This document shows, piece after piece, positions 1-11,079 of a stretch of 64,000 nt of DNA (position 1 is its first letter; every line of letters starts with the position of its first letter). The notes under the pieces are model-generated. The model saw only the letters and a program-made list of their open reading frames with translations, was not told where the DNA came from and did not search any database. The stretch is from Tribonema minus (Eukaryota; Sar; Xanthophyceae; Tribonematales; Tribonemataceae). The stretch is from contig JAFCMP010000090.1 in assembly GCA_017506865.1 (NCBI GenBank), forward strand, positions 744,001 through 808,000, written 5' to 3'. Position numbers and translations under genes: made by a program.

Positions 1-260
1 GCAGAAAATCGTAAAATGCACCCTGCATCTGAGCTCTCACTAGATCACTCCACATCCTTTCGAAGGACAGGGCCACTTGAATTTTGCATAAGTGGTGGAA
101 GTTGGGCATCATTACACTCCTTGAACGTTTCAGCAGTGTGAGTGCAAAAGAAGTGTGAAGACATAAAATGCAAGTATCATTGATTGCCAAACTATATTGA
201 GGCCCAACGCATGGCTGCAGCGTGTGTATGGAAGGTCTTCTGCAAGCTAGGTTACATTCT
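1..260. other. Left edge, no gene recognised
   Basis: I see no convincing coding region, RNA gene or repeat between the window edge and the stop codon of the first gene. The stretch would be the 3' flank of the leftward gene that ends at 261. Confidence 0.4.
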
Positions 261-2342
261 TCATACCCTGGTCCTACTAGCATATTCCACTTTTCGAGAA
301 GGTGACATTTCCTCCCAAAGCTTCCTTAGTTCATCATTGGCATTCATTGCTGGGTCAGGATCTCCTCTCCTGGTGAGTTCTCTCTCCACTGCACCCCGTT
401 CATCTGCACTGAAGCGATCGAAGAACTTGCGCTCTGCTGTGTCTATTGTGTGTCCCTTAGAGATGAAGTGGCGCAATATGCGCTCATATTCTGCAGTGTT
501 CTGCACTGCATCATGATCAACGGCCCACACATTGTCATCTTCATCTTCCTCATCATCATCACTATCAGGCTTGCCTTGGTCGCCATAGTAGTAGTAGCTA
601 GCCCGCTCCTCGTCATCTTGGTTATTCCAAGCGATAATTGTAAATCGTTCAATGTTAGCCTCAGTGGCAGCTAGCTTTCGCCTGTTGATTAGATCGACAA
701 TGTAATCACGATGCTTATTCTTGTAATTATGGAGGCACAGCTCTCCAACTAATTCCTGTTGCTGGTCGTTTGTCAGTGCTTTCCAGGCGGCCATGACCTT
801 CTTGTTGACTTCCTCATTGCTGTCTTCAGACTTTACGAGGCCCTTTTCAAATTGCTTGTCTACAAAGTATGAGAATGCATAGTGTAGTAGCTCAGGCACC
901 TCAGCGGTAACATCATCGTCATAGTCCGCCTCTGGCTCATACTGGTCCTTAGCATTTTCCTCCATTTGTAGCCACTCCAGTTGCATCTTATCATTGAACT
1001 CGTCATCGCTCAACTCTCTGCCTCCGTTCTCCCTTTTCCACTTTGCATTCTTGGTATCCTCTTGTGCATCAAAGAATATGTGGTAGCGGGGATCGTCCAC
1101 AGGGTCAACAAACATGTTGCGCTGCGCATCAGTCATTGTTGTCCATCGCTGAGCAAGAAAAGCATCCTTTTCTGTGGCAGTCATGTTGCCAAGTTGACGT
1201 CCCACAGCCCACTTGAATACATCAAAGTCACCAATGAGTTGATCTCCATCTTCATCAAGGTTGGCGGCTGCAGCACCGTAGGTTGCCTTGCGTTCAGCAT
1301 TCAGCCTTGTCCACTTTTTGACTGCTGCCTTCATGACTTCATAACGGAATGCGTGTCTGCCCTTGTCCTTCAGCTCTGTCTCTGTAGCCTCATAGGTGTC
1401 TGCAAAGAAGGCGTCGAATGCTGCATGCTCACTCACAGGTATGTCTTTGATTAGGAGCGACTCATCTGCAAACTCACAGCGTTGCATGTCAGTCATGCTT
1501 CTCCAATTATTCAGCGCCTTCAATTCTACTTCATGCTTGCTGGCATCTGCTGGCATGAGCTCACGTATATCTTCTTCCTGATCAATCAGATAGACGTCAA
1601 AATTGGGCATAGGCATGTCATAGTACAGCTTCTTGTCTTCATCGTCCATGGCAGCCCATGCTCGTTCAATTGCTGCATGGATGTCTGCAGCACTAGTGCC
1701 TGAGCGGTATAGATTAGGCTCAGATCTCACCTGCTTGAATCTTTTCAGCGCTACTTTAATGTCCCTAGTCTCTGGTTTGGGCGATGCCCGTGCTTTTCCC
1801 TTCCCCTTACCTTTCCTGTTGGACTCGTCGCTAGTCTCTGAAGTAGGTGATGCACGTGCCTTACCTTTCCCTTTACTTCTGGATGCATCAGGGCGACTAC
1901 CGCCCCTGAATGTGATATGACCTTTTGCCCTCATCTTTTCCATCCTCCGCTTTCTAGCCTCCTGAGCAGCTTTACTACTTGCCACAGAGAGTGAATTGGG
2001 AGTATGGGGACTGTCAGCTGAAGAAGTACTAATGGCACTTGCTGTCCTTTTGCCCTTGCCTCTATTTCTGGATGCATCAGGGCGACTACCACCCCTAAAT
2101 GTGACATGACCCTTAGCTTTCATTTTTTCCATCCTCCGCTTTCTAGCCTCTGTAGCAGCTTTGCTTTTTGCCGCAGAGGGTGAACTGGGAGTACGGGGAC
2201 TGTCATCAGAAGAATCAAAAGAATTAAGACGGCGCCTACGAGCAGCGGCGCTGCGGCCCCCGGGCCTTGGGGATGGATCACGTAGGGAATCATCATCTGA
2301 ACTGTCAGACACAAGGTCAATGATGTCTGGACGTGGAGGCAT
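261..2342 (-). CDS. HMG-box-like multi-repeat acidic/basic nuclear protein
   Basis: About 693 residues from the ATG at 2342. The N-terminus starts with a hydrophobic-plus-acidic stretch (IIDLVSDSSDDD) that matches a SUMO-interaction motif, then Ser/Arg/Lys-rich sequence containing a 62-residue module present twice (core EARKRRMEKMKAKGH followed by TFRGGSRPDAS; DNA copies near 1880-2060 and 2066-2245), then GKGKGKAR-type basic tracts. The C-terminal two thirds hold several degenerate units with spaced Trp/Tyr and 'W..M....R..Y' endings, typical of weak HMG-box or YABBY-like folds, ending in an acidic run (DSDDDEEDEDD) before the last unit. A chromatin or DNA-bending role is inferred. The frame stays open upstream to an ATG pair at 2573, but that extension looks non-coding in composition, so I chose 2342; a longer N-terminus or upstream exon is possible. 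Confidence 0.6.
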   Translation of the reverse strand: MPPRPDIIDLVSDSSDDDSLRDPSPRPGGRSAAARRRRLNSFDSSDDSPRTPSSPSAAKSKAATEARKRRMEKMKAKGHVTFRGGSRPDASRNRGKGKRTASAISTSSADSPHTPNSLSVASSKAAQEARKRRMEKMRAKGHITFRGGSRPDASRSKGKGKARASPTSETSDESNRKGKGKGKARASPKPETRDIKVALKRFKQVRSEPNLYRSGTSAADIHAAIERAWAAMDDEDKKLYYDMPMPNFDVYLIDQEEDIRELMPADASKHEVELKALNNWRSMTDMQRCEFADESLLIKDIPVSEHAAFDAFFADTYEATETELKDKGRHAFRYEVMKAAVKKWTRLNAERKATYGAAAANLDEDGDQLIGDFDVFKWAVGRQLGNMTATEKDAFLAQRWTTMTDAQRNMFVDPVDDPRYHIFFDAQEDTKNAKWKRENGGRELSDDEFNDKMQLEWLQMEENAKDQYEPEADYDDDVTAEVPELLHYAFSYFVDKQFEKGLVKSEDSNEEVNKKVMAAWKALTNDQQQELVGELCLHNYKNKHRDYIVDLINRRKLAATEANIERFTIIAWNNQDDEERASYYYYGDQGKPDSDDDEEDEDDNVWAVDHDAVQNTAEYERILRHFISKGHTIDTAERKFFDRFSADERGAVERELTRRGDPDPAMNANDELRKLWEEMSPSRKVEYASRTRV

Positions 2343-3216
2343 GGCACCAGGTGATAACATATGACACACATAATTGTTCTTATTTGAGTGATGTTGATCA
2401 TGTGCTTTTCTGTTGTTTGGCAGGGTCTTGGATGAGTACAGGTCAACAAGGCAAGGGTCTACAGCGCAACAGGCCACAGCAGGCACAACTCGCAGACGCC
2501 CTTCAATTCTCCGACGGCTGAATGCAGTAAATTCATGGATTGTATCGTCTCCTCGATGTGCTGCCACCATCATTGAAAAGTCAGGCCCCGACACGAGGCA
2601 TGAGGCATAGGCATCATCTCAGGGGGTCACGTCGCATGATTTGTCAAGTGCAACCTCTACGCTGTGTATCAATGTTAGTATCCTTAAATCAATCTGCGGA
2701 TGAGCTAGTCGCCAGGTCGGTAGTGGGCTTACTGCTGTTGCTGTATGGCTTCGCTAATGATTCTATGACGGACACCGTAAGGACTGCGTAGCAGATGTCG
2801 TCACCTGGTCATCCGTGTGGCTACGCCTGCCATCTCTCGATGCGCATTCCGTGCCACAAAAGATACATTCAACTTCAAATTTGTTGCTCACGAGTTCTAA
2901 CTGCAACTTGAACCTCTGAGAACCGATCACAGCACAGCCACTGGACGGCAAGGGGTGCAGCACCAGCGCCACAGAAGCAGCAGCCACATAAGCATCAGGT
3001 GAGCCGCAGCCAGCATGTCAAACACCTAGCATAGTTGAGTGGTGCTGTTGCCCTGTTCGAGCCTGAGAAACGGGTAAATATCGCAAAGCATCATGCTCCT
3101 GACGAAGGGTGTTGTCACCCTCGAGTCAGCTACATGTTTGTATACGTCATTGAAATACTTTCTCACGACCCTATTGCTGCTTCTCTGTGCCTTGACATCT
3201 GTATCAGCTCATAGCG
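2343..3216. other. Intergenic, no gene recognised
   Basis: Space between the leftward HMG-like gene and the rightward ARM gene, expected to contain both promoters. I see no supported gene. The HMG-like frame remains open up to about 2594. Confidence 0.4.
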
Positions 3217-6200
3217 ATGGAGGCCAACAGCAACAACAAGCGGATGGGGGAAGTTGCGGAGGACAGGAGTGGTGGAAAGGAGTCAATTAAGATACCAAAG
3301 CTAGCATCGCACGCCGTACTTTTTGGCGATGTGTTGCGTAAAGTGCTATCAATGGAAGAAGCCGACCATTACTACCTCCCCTTGTCTCTGGTCGCCAAGG
3401 AGTGGCACGCGATATGTGCAGGTGGCGTGGGGGGGTTGACGGTGACAGAGGGGGCACAGTACCCAGTGCTTGAGGGCGCTACTGAAGCAGAGACCGCAAA
3501 GCCCGCTGTTGGCTCAAAGAGGACTAGTGTGCGCCTGATCTGCGTGCCAGGCAACCTGAGGGGATGGGCTCAACAAAACGGCTGCTCGCTCACTTCCATC
3601 TGCACAGCGTCTGCGGGGTGCGGGGATTCTGAGTTCTTGCGCGCTCATTTGGGAAACTCCAGCATCGACGAAAGCGCGTGCTGGATGGCCGCGCTAGGGG
3701 AGCACATGGACGTCCTACGGCTGATATGCATCAAAAGAGAGCTCCGAGCAAGCCTAGTGCTTTGGTGTCCAGGGTGGAAGCTTTTGCAGGATGCCAGTGT
3801 ACAGGAGGCCCTGATTGATCGCTCGGATGATCAACAAGGGGGGAGGACTGTGCTGCTGTCGGCTCTCAGAGCAGATGCTGTCATGGCGGCACCTGGAGCC
3901 AGCCGTGCAGTCGCGGCGGTGATGGAGAGGCACCCGGCTGATGCGGAGATTCAAGAGGAAGCTATGAAGTGCATAGCCTCGGTGAGCTCCTAAGCGTATC
4001 ACCGATGTCGTCGTTACAGAACGGTCATTGTACATTGCAGACCTTACATGTACTTACCCTGTTAACATTATTGCCTGCCTGAGCATCATGAATTGGCTCA
4101 CATTCATGCCTAATTGCCTAAATTGATGATTATACATCATCACGGCCCGTGCGCCTGGCGTCGTGGTGTGAGCTCCTGAGCATATAATCGATGTCGTCAC
4201 TGCAAAGTTGTCATCGCACATTGTTGATGTCAGCATTTACAGATTAGTACCCAGTGAACACAATTGCTTGCCTTAAATTGGTTTACCTGCATGCCTATTT
4301 GCCTAAATGTATGATAGCTGAAGCGACACATTGCGATTGATGGGCTCTTGCTTGTTGTAGGCTCTTCACACTCCGGGCCTCAACTCAGAAGCAATGCAAG
4401 CAGCGCTGGTCACGGCCGGTGCGCCTGTGGTCGTGGAGGCAGGGCTGCGCGCGCATCTCGATTATGCGGAAGTCCAGCTCAATGGCCTCGATGCAGTCGC
4501 CCGTCTGGCCCAACACTGCGCAGCTGCGCAAGCAGCGCTGGTCACGGCTGGTGCGCCTGTTGTCGTGGAGGCAGGGCTGCGCGCGCATCCCGGGGATGCA
4601 GAAGTCCAGCTCAATGGCCTCGCGGCAGTCGCCCATCTGGCCCAAGGCTGCGCAGCTGCGCAAGCAGCGCTGGTCACGGCCGGTGCGCCTGTGGTCGTGG
4701 AGGCAGGGCTGCGCGCGCACCCCGGTCATGTGGGAGTCCAGCGCTTCGGCCTCGAGGCAGTCGCCCGTCTGGCCCAAGGCTGTGCAGTGGCGCAAGCAGC
4801 GCTGGTCATGGCCGGTGCGCCTGTGGTCGTGGAGGCAGGGCTGCACGCGCATCCCGGTCATGTGGGAGTCCAGCGCTTCGGCCTCGCGGCGGTCGCCTCT
4901 CTGGCCCAAGGCTGCGCTGCGGCGCAAGCAGCGCTGGTCACGGCCGGTGCACCTGTTGTCGTGGAGGCAGGGCTGCGCGCGCATCCCGGCGATGCGGAAG
5001 TTCAGCGCCTTGGCCTCTTGGCAGTCGCCTGTCTGGCCAAAGGCTGTACAGCAGCGCAAGCAGCGCTGGTCACGGCAGGTGTGCCTGTGGTCGTGGAGGC
5101 AGGGCTGCGCGCGCATCCCGGCGATGCAGAAGTCCAGCGCCTTGGCCTCTTGGCAGTCGCCCATCTGGCCCAAGGCTGCGCTGCGGCGCAAGCAGCGCTA
5201 GTCACGGCCGGTGCGCCTGTTGTCGTGGAGGCAGGGCTGCGCGCGCATCCCGGAGATGCGGAAGTCCAGCTCAATGGCCTCGCGGCAGTCGCTTCTCTGG
5301 CCCAAGGCTGCGCTGCGGCGCAAGCAGCGCTGGTCACGGCCGGTGCGCCTGTTGTTGTGGAGGCAGGGCTACGCGCGCATCCTGGCGATGCAGAAGTCCA
5401 GCTCAATGGCCTCGCGGCAGTCGCCTATCTGGCCCAACACTGCGCAGCGGCGCAAGCATCGCTGGTCACGGCAGGGCTGCGCGCGCATCCCGGTCATGTG
5501 GGAGTCCAGCGCTTCAGCCTCGCGGCGGTCGCCTCTCTGGCCCAAGGCTGCGCTGCGGCGCAAGCAGCGCTGGTCACGGCCGGTGCGCCTGTTGTCGTGG
5601 AGGCAGGGCTACGCGCGCATCCCGGCGATGCAGAAGTCCAGCTCCATGGCCTCGCGGCAGTCGCCCATCTGGCCCGAGGCTGCGCAGCTGCGCAAGCAGC
5701 GCTGGTCACGGCAGGTGTGCCTGTGGTCGTGGAGGCAGGGCTGCGCGCGCACCCCGGTCCTGTGGGAGTCCAGCGCTTTGGCCTCGCGGCGGTCGCCTCT
5801 CTGGCCCAAGGCTGCGCTGCGGCGCAAGCAGCGCTGGTCACGGCCGGTGCACCTGTTGTCGTGGAGGCAGGGCTGCGCGCGCATCCCGGCGATGCAGAAG
5901 TCCAGCTCAATGGCCTCGCGGCAGTCGCCCATCTGGCCCAACACTGCGCAGCTGCGCAAGCAGCGCTGGTCACGGCAGGTGTGCCTGTGGTCGTGGAGGC
6001 AGGGCTGCGCGCGCACCCCGGTCCTGTGGGAGTCCAGCGCTTTGGCCTCGCGGCGGTCGCCTCTCTGGCCCAAGGCTGCGCTGCGGCGCAAGCAGCGCTG
6101 GTCACGGCCGGTGCACCTGTTGTCGTGGAGGCAGGGCTGCGCGCGCATCCCGGCGATGCAGAAGTCCAGCTCAATGGCCTCGCGGCAGTCGCCTCTCTGG

Positions 6201-7828
6201 CCCAAGGCTGCGCTGCGGCGCAAGCAGCGCTGGTCACGGCCGGTGCGCCTGTTGTCGTGGAGGCAGGGCTACGCGCGCACCCCGTTCATGTGGGAGTCCA
6301 GCGCTTCGGCCTCGCGGCGGTCGCCTCTCTGGCCCAAGGCTGCGCAGCGGCGCAAGCAGCGCTGGTCACGGCCGGTGCGCCTGTTGTCGTGCAGGCAGGG
6401 CTGCGCGCGCATCCCGGTCATGTGGGAGTCCAGCGCTTCGGCCTCGCGGGGGTCGCCTCTCTGGCCCAAGGCTGCGCTGCGGCGCAAGCAGCGCTGGTCA
6501 CGGCCGGTGCGCCTGTTGTCGTGGAGGCAGGGCTACGCGCGCATCCCGGCGATGCAGAAGTCCAGCTCCATGGCCTCGCGGCAGTCGCCCATCTGGCCCG
6601 AGGCTGCGCAGCTGCGCAAGCAGCGCTGGTCACGGCAGGTGTGCCTGTGGTCGTGGAGGCAGGGCTGCGCGCGCACCCCGGTCCTGTGGGAGTCCAGCGC
6701 TTTGGCCTCGCGGCGGTCGCCTCTCTGGCCCAAGGCTGCGCTGCGGCGCAAGCAGCGCTGGTCACGGCCGGTGCACCTGTTGTCGTGGAGGCAGGGCTGC
6801 GCGCGCATCCCGGCGATGCAGAAGTCCAGCTCAATGGCCTCGCGGCAGTCGCCCATCTGGCCCAAGGCTGCGCAGCTGCGCAAGCAGCGCTGGTCACGGC
6901 AGGTGTGCCTGTTGTCGTGCAGGCAAGGCTGCGCGCGCACCCCGGCGATGCAGAAGTCCAGCTCAATGGCCTCGCGGCAGTCGCCTATCTGGCCCAAGGC
7001 TGTGCAGTGGCGCAAGCAGCGCTGCTCACGGCCGGTGCGCCTGTGGTCGTGGAGGCAGGGCTGCGCGCGCACCCCGGTCATGTGGGAGTCCAGCGCTTCG
7101 GCCTCGCGGCGGTCGCCTCTCTGGCCCAAGGCTGCGCTGCGGCGCAAGCAGCGCTGGTCACGGCCGGTGCACCTGTTGTCGTGGAGGCAGGGCTACGCGC
7201 GCATCCCGGCGATGCAGAAGTCCAGCTCAATGGCCTCGCGGCAGTCGCCCATCTGGCCCGAGGCTGCGCAGCGGCGCAAGCATCGCTGGTCACGGCAGGG
7301 CTGCGCGCGCATCCCGGTCATGTGGGAGTCCAGCGCTTCGGCCTCGCGGCGGTCGCCTCTCTGGCCCAAGGCTGCGCTGCGGCGCAAGCAGCGCTGGTCA
7401 CGGCCGGTGCACCTGTTGTCGTGGAGGCAGGGCTGCGCGCGCATCCCGGCGATGCAGAAGTCCAGCTCATTGGCCTCGCGGCAGTCGCCCATCTGGCCCA
7501 ACACTGCGCAGCTGCGCAAGCAGCGCTGGTCACGGCAGGTGTGCCTGTTGTCGTGCAGGCAAGGCTGCGCGCGCACCCCGGTCATGTGGGAGTCCAGCGC
7601 TTCGGCCTCGCGGCAGTCGCCTCTCTGGCCCAGAGCTGCGCAGCGGCGCAAGCAGCGCTGGTAACGGCCGGTGCGGCTGTTAGCGTGGAGGCAGGGCTGC
7701 GCGCGCATCCCGACGATGCACAAGTCCAGCGCTTTGGCACAAAGGCACAAGCAGCGCTGGTCACGGCCGGTGTACCTGTTGTCGTGGAGGCAAGGCTCAA
7801 CGAGCCACCGTCGCTGCGGAGCACTTAG
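3217..7828 (+). CDS. Spliced F-box-like / armadillo-repeat protein (2 exons)
   Basis: Exon 1 is 3217-3981 and exon 2 is 4361-7828; the intron starts GTGAGC and ends TTGTTGTAG. Both ends fall on codon boundaries (phase 0), giving a 1,410-residue protein. Residues about 30-70 resemble an F-box (hydrophobic, 'LPLSLVAKEWHAIC'). Exon 1 ends inside an armadillo-like unit (HPADAEIQ...CIAS) that exon 2 continues without a break, which is strong evidence for the splice. Exon 2 is about 25 complete 44-residue ARM-like units plus partial ones; units alternate between a GDAEVQLNGLAAVAHL type and a GHVGVQRFGLAAVASL type, two copies have lost nine residues, and the last two are truncated. Such proteins usually act as substrate adaptors of SCF ubiquitin ligases or as protein scaffolds; that role is inferred. 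Confidence 0.72.
3982..4360 (+). other. Intron of the ARM gene, built of two tandem copies with a decayed exon
   Basis: Two imperfect copies follow one another: 3982 to about 4138 and 4168 to about 4320. Each begins GTGAGCTCCT, shares GATGTCGTC soon after, and later shares TTGCCT, ATGCCTA and TTGCCTAAA. Between them, 4139-4167 closely resembles the repeat DNA of exon 2 (tcacggcc-type start through gtgcgcctg and gtcgtgg), so it is a relic of an ARM exon end with its own donor. Confidence 0.65.
4361..7828 (+). repeat. 132-bp tandem repeat array coding ARM units
   Basis: About 26 copies of a 132-bp GC-rich unit. Two protein-level subtypes alternate, making a higher-order unit. The stretch from about 5581 to 5940 recurs essentially identically at 6505 to 6864, an offset of 924 bp, which is exactly seven units, pointing to recent block duplication or gene conversion. 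All forward frames and several reverse frames are open for long distances because of the repeat composition; only the frame beginning at 4361 continues the ARM fold from exon 1. Confidence 0.9.
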
Positions 7829-9209
7829 ACACCTTTCACGCGGTGCGCATCATGTGTAATGATGACACGAAACAGGCTGGAGAACCACTTGAGTGAGCTG
7901 CAGATGCAGCTACAGGCGCAGTTGCCTCGAGGACAGTCACAATTTTGAATTAGACAGTGAATGCGCGCTTGGCGCAGTTGCTGCATGTGTAAGAGTGTGT
8001 CATGAATATGCAATCTGCATCCAGTCAAAGCGGTGTGTATGCTTCACATGATGCCTTGGCAGCCCGCACAAATGTATGTCGACCGATCTCACTGGTTGAT
8101 TCTACCCCTCACAATGCACCAGTTGTCATGTTGATGCCTGCTGCATGCTGCTGTACTGCTGCCGCATTCTGTAGCTGCTGGTTACTAGTTCTGCTTCTCG
8201 CGGCTGCATGCCACACCAAATGAATTAGTGAAGGTGCCGAGGTTAGCTCTTTGTGAGTAGTTTTGATGACTTGATTGAGTCGTGTACGCGTTTCAGCAGC
8301 TATTGAACCTATATCGAATGCATGTATCAAAGCAAATGAAGCTGCCTGTAGCTGCACTGCCTTCAACGCACTTTATCAATGCCAAGGGCAGCAATGGGCC
8401 TCAGGCCAATGTCATATTTACTAGGCAACAAAAATGAGTTGCCTCCTGTTCATGGCCTGGGGAATACTTCATTCTCCATTATACAGATATATCAATATGA
8501 GTTGGCCATTCACATATATGAGTGATGAAGAGGCCAGGGGGCATTATGGTGCCATGTGGGCCATGTACTATTATGCTGGACCAGTGAGAAACTGACCAAC
8601 CATGAATGTAGTCATATAATGGCCATTTAATGCGTCAAGAACAAAGTTTCACTGGGTGAGTTGACACCTACATAAGTATGAGTTGAGCGCTCAGCATTTG
8701 ACTCAATTTGCTACCTTTCCCAAACGATGTCCAATATTGACATGGAGGGGGGCATTGTGTGGGGGTGAAGCACGGTTGTTGCATTCATTCACATCAAACA
8801 GACATGCCGTACTTTTCCATGATGTGCATCTGCGCAAACGCAAACTTCACTTGCGACATCCGGCAAACGTTCCCCAGTTGTCTCATCACGTATCGTAGAC
8901 CGGTGGTCCCCAACATTGAACTCATGACACATGCTTAGTTTGCATGGACTCTGTCATTGCACAAGCCACACATGGAGTGAGCAGGGCTTCTCCGCTTTCA
9001 ACATGAAGCTCCCTCAACGTTGGTGGCAGTGGACCCAGTGCGTCGTTATGTAGATTTCAAAGTTGAATGTCCGGAAGTGAAAGATCGCACTAAATTAAAT
9101 TGCTAACCCTAAGGTAAGGCACCTGTTGTGCCACAATACATGGTTAAGGACTGAAGTTTATTTTGTTGAACCCTCTCACTGGCGGCATCACAAGCACAAG
9201 AGCAAAGCC
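7829..9209. other. Gene-free stretch of 1.4 kb
   Basis: I found no ORF with a recognisable domain, no tRNA-like structure and no clear repeat. The region is AT-richer than the flanking ARM array and holds scattered short ORFs without conserved character. Its right end should contain the promoter of the nuclease-like gene at 9210. Confidence 0.4.
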
Positions 9210-10685
9210 ATGACTGCCATGTATCCATTTGCCCTCGACGGTGACAACTGCGTCGTCCTTCCGAGACAGGCCAAAGCTATGGGCGGCAACCACACGTGCC
9301 CGGGCTGCAGTGGAGCCATGGTGCCTTGCGTTGGTTCTCAGCTCACACCACACTTCAGGCACAAGAGCGTCACAACAACCTGTGGTGGTGGGGGTTTTGA
9401 GACGTACATGCATGAGTTTGGTAAGAAGTTCATCGCAATGGCACTGGAACAGATTCTGTTCACCAAAACCTGTGGAAGGTGCGGAGCCATCTGCCGACGC
9501 ACATTTGAAAACGCCAAGGGTGTAAACGAGCTGAAGCATGGCTCATACACACTAGATGTTGCCGTGCAGAAAGATCTTTCAGTCATTGGCGTAGTCGAGG
9601 TCATGCACACTCACCAAACAGAAATCACCAAGTGCTACAGCTTGCAGAAGCAGCTCGGGTACGCATCATTTTTTGAGATTATGGCAACTGACATCTTCAA
9701 CAAGGCCATTGAAGGAGGAGAGCTGCAGTTCAATGACATGAGGAATGACAATGTGTGTGATGCCTGTTTGCCCGGTGGCATCAGGTTTCGCAGCCCTCTT
9801 GAGCAGCAATGGGCAGCTATGTTCAGCAACCTGGGGTGGATCTGGGAGTACAAGTGTGACTCCCCATGGGATATCAAAGGCTACACGCCTGCCTTCATCA
9901 TCGATTTGCACAGACCTGTACTTGTTGATGTTCAAGACACCGCCACATACGAAGACCTGAGTCAACATGAACAGAAAATATGGAAGAGCGGATGGGAGGG
10001 ACCATACATCATTGTCGGTGCCCATATTTGGCATGCCCCAGAGTCTGTTGCATACTATGATGCAGATAGCGCCTGCATAGGGGTTGTGGGATACAGTGCA
10101 GTTGACAAGGATCTGAATGAACATAACGCAACCCCGGGGCACAGGTTCAACTCATGCCCCGCCATCCTATCTGATGCTCAATTGGAAACAACTTGCCTGT
10201 GCGAGGGTCCAACCATCATAACGGAAGACGGATGTTACTTCTGTGCAGTGTGCGGTTCCGATGATGAACGTATCAGTAGGTGCCCGCTAATATTCGAGAA
10301 GGCAAAGGTCGCCTTCACAAATGCTATACATTATCAGCAGCAACGTAGTGTGTTATCACAAGATACAGAGTCGGCACACAAAAAGCGCAGGTGCCCTGAA
10401 GGGGTGGTTGATACTGTCGATGCTTCACAGGCCAGAAAGTGCGATAGTCGTGCAGATCACTTGTGCTCGGTTGTCAGGTGTGGTAAGTCCACCGGATTTT
10501 GCCGTGCGACAGGCAAGCGCTACAGGTACTGCTTTGTGCACCGGCATTTAGAGAATAAGAGACGTTATTTAGTACAAACGCAACCAGCAAGCCCACGATG
10601 CTGGGCATGTTTGGACAGTGGGACTGCTTACTGGAGTGAAGACATGTACGGTCCGTGCTTTGAATGCAATGCTGGTTCGTCTTGA
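9210..10685 (+). CDS. CoiA-like protein with two PD-(D/E)XK-type nuclease domains and zinc clusters
   Basis: 491 residues from the ATG at 9210 (an in-frame upstream ATG near 9150 is possible). Residues 30-51 show a CxxC and the HFRH signature typical of CoiA-like competence/nuclease proteins, and residues 113-134 carry TLDVAV...GVVEVMHT, matching the D...E-x-x nuclease core with Asp116 and Glu130. A second nuclease-like module spans about 193-250: SPLEQQWAAMFSNLGWIWEYK, then YTPAF and VLVDVQ. In this family the equivalents are usually a P-D-F and an E-x-K, so the second module looks degenerate. The C-terminus holds three Cys/His clusters (CxC...CxxC; CxxxxxCG...C...CxxH; CWAC...CFEC) likely to bind zinc. 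CoiA-like proteins occur in several giant viruses; a DNA-processing role is inferred. Confidence 0.66.
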   Translation: MTAMYPFALDGDNCVVLPRQAKAMGGNHTCPGCSGAMVPCVGSQLTPHFRHKSVTTTCGGGGFETYMHEFGKKFIAMALEQILFTKTCGRCGAICRRTFENAKGVNELKHGSYTLDVAVQKDLSVIGVVEVMHTHQTEITKCYSLQKQLGYASFFEIMATDIFNKAIEGGELQFNDMRNDNVCDACLPGGIRFRSPLEQQWAAMFSNLGWIWEYKCDSPWDIKGYTPAFIIDLHRPVLVDVQDTATYEDLSQHEQKIWKSGWEGPYIIVGAHIWHAPESVAYYDADSACIGVVGYSAVDKDLNEHNATPGHRFNSCPAILSDAQLETTCLCEGPTIITEDGCYFCAVCGSDDERISRCPLIFEKAKVAFTNAIHYQQQRSVLSQDTESAHKKRRCPEGVVDTVDASQARKCDSRADHLCSVVRCGKSTGFCRATGKRYRYCFVHRHLENKRRYLVQTQPASPRCWACLDSGTAYWSEDMYGPCFECNAGSS

Positions 10686-11079
10686 TGAGACGATCACTGA
10701 AGAGGCTGCCAGCCAATGAGATCAGCGCACATGTTACACATTGTCTGCACTTACAGGCTGCTCTGTTGAGATATGCGCATGCTGAAGTGCAATGCATTGG
10801 AGTCAACTTGCACAGTGCACCTGACATGGGTTTTCCTGTGCCCATACTTGTACCGGAGCACCACTGATGCTGTTCAACACACGACCATCACACTCAAGTG
10901 AACAAGCACAAACCTGCATGTGGAGCAAACAGGCTCATGATGTCGGATGCTGGCAACAAAGCTCAAAGCCTGCAAGAAGCATAACAGATCTGACCAGCAT
11001 GTGACCAACGTGTGCTGATCTCAAACGCTCATGATGCCGTAATTGTCGCTTTTATTGACATGCATAGTACTCATGCCGC
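10686..11079. other. Convergent intergenic region
   Basis: 394 bases between the 3' ends of the nuclease-like gene and the LRR gene. No gene, RNA or clear repeat was recognised; both transcripts should terminate here. Confidence 0.4.

Noticed and set aside
4348-7683. Very long Arg/Cys/Ser-rich and Trp/Lys-rich reading frames overlapping the ARM array on both strands
   Set aside because: They are by-products of the 132-bp GC-rich repeat. Only the ARM frame is continued by the upstream exon across a phase-matched intron and folds as a known repeat.
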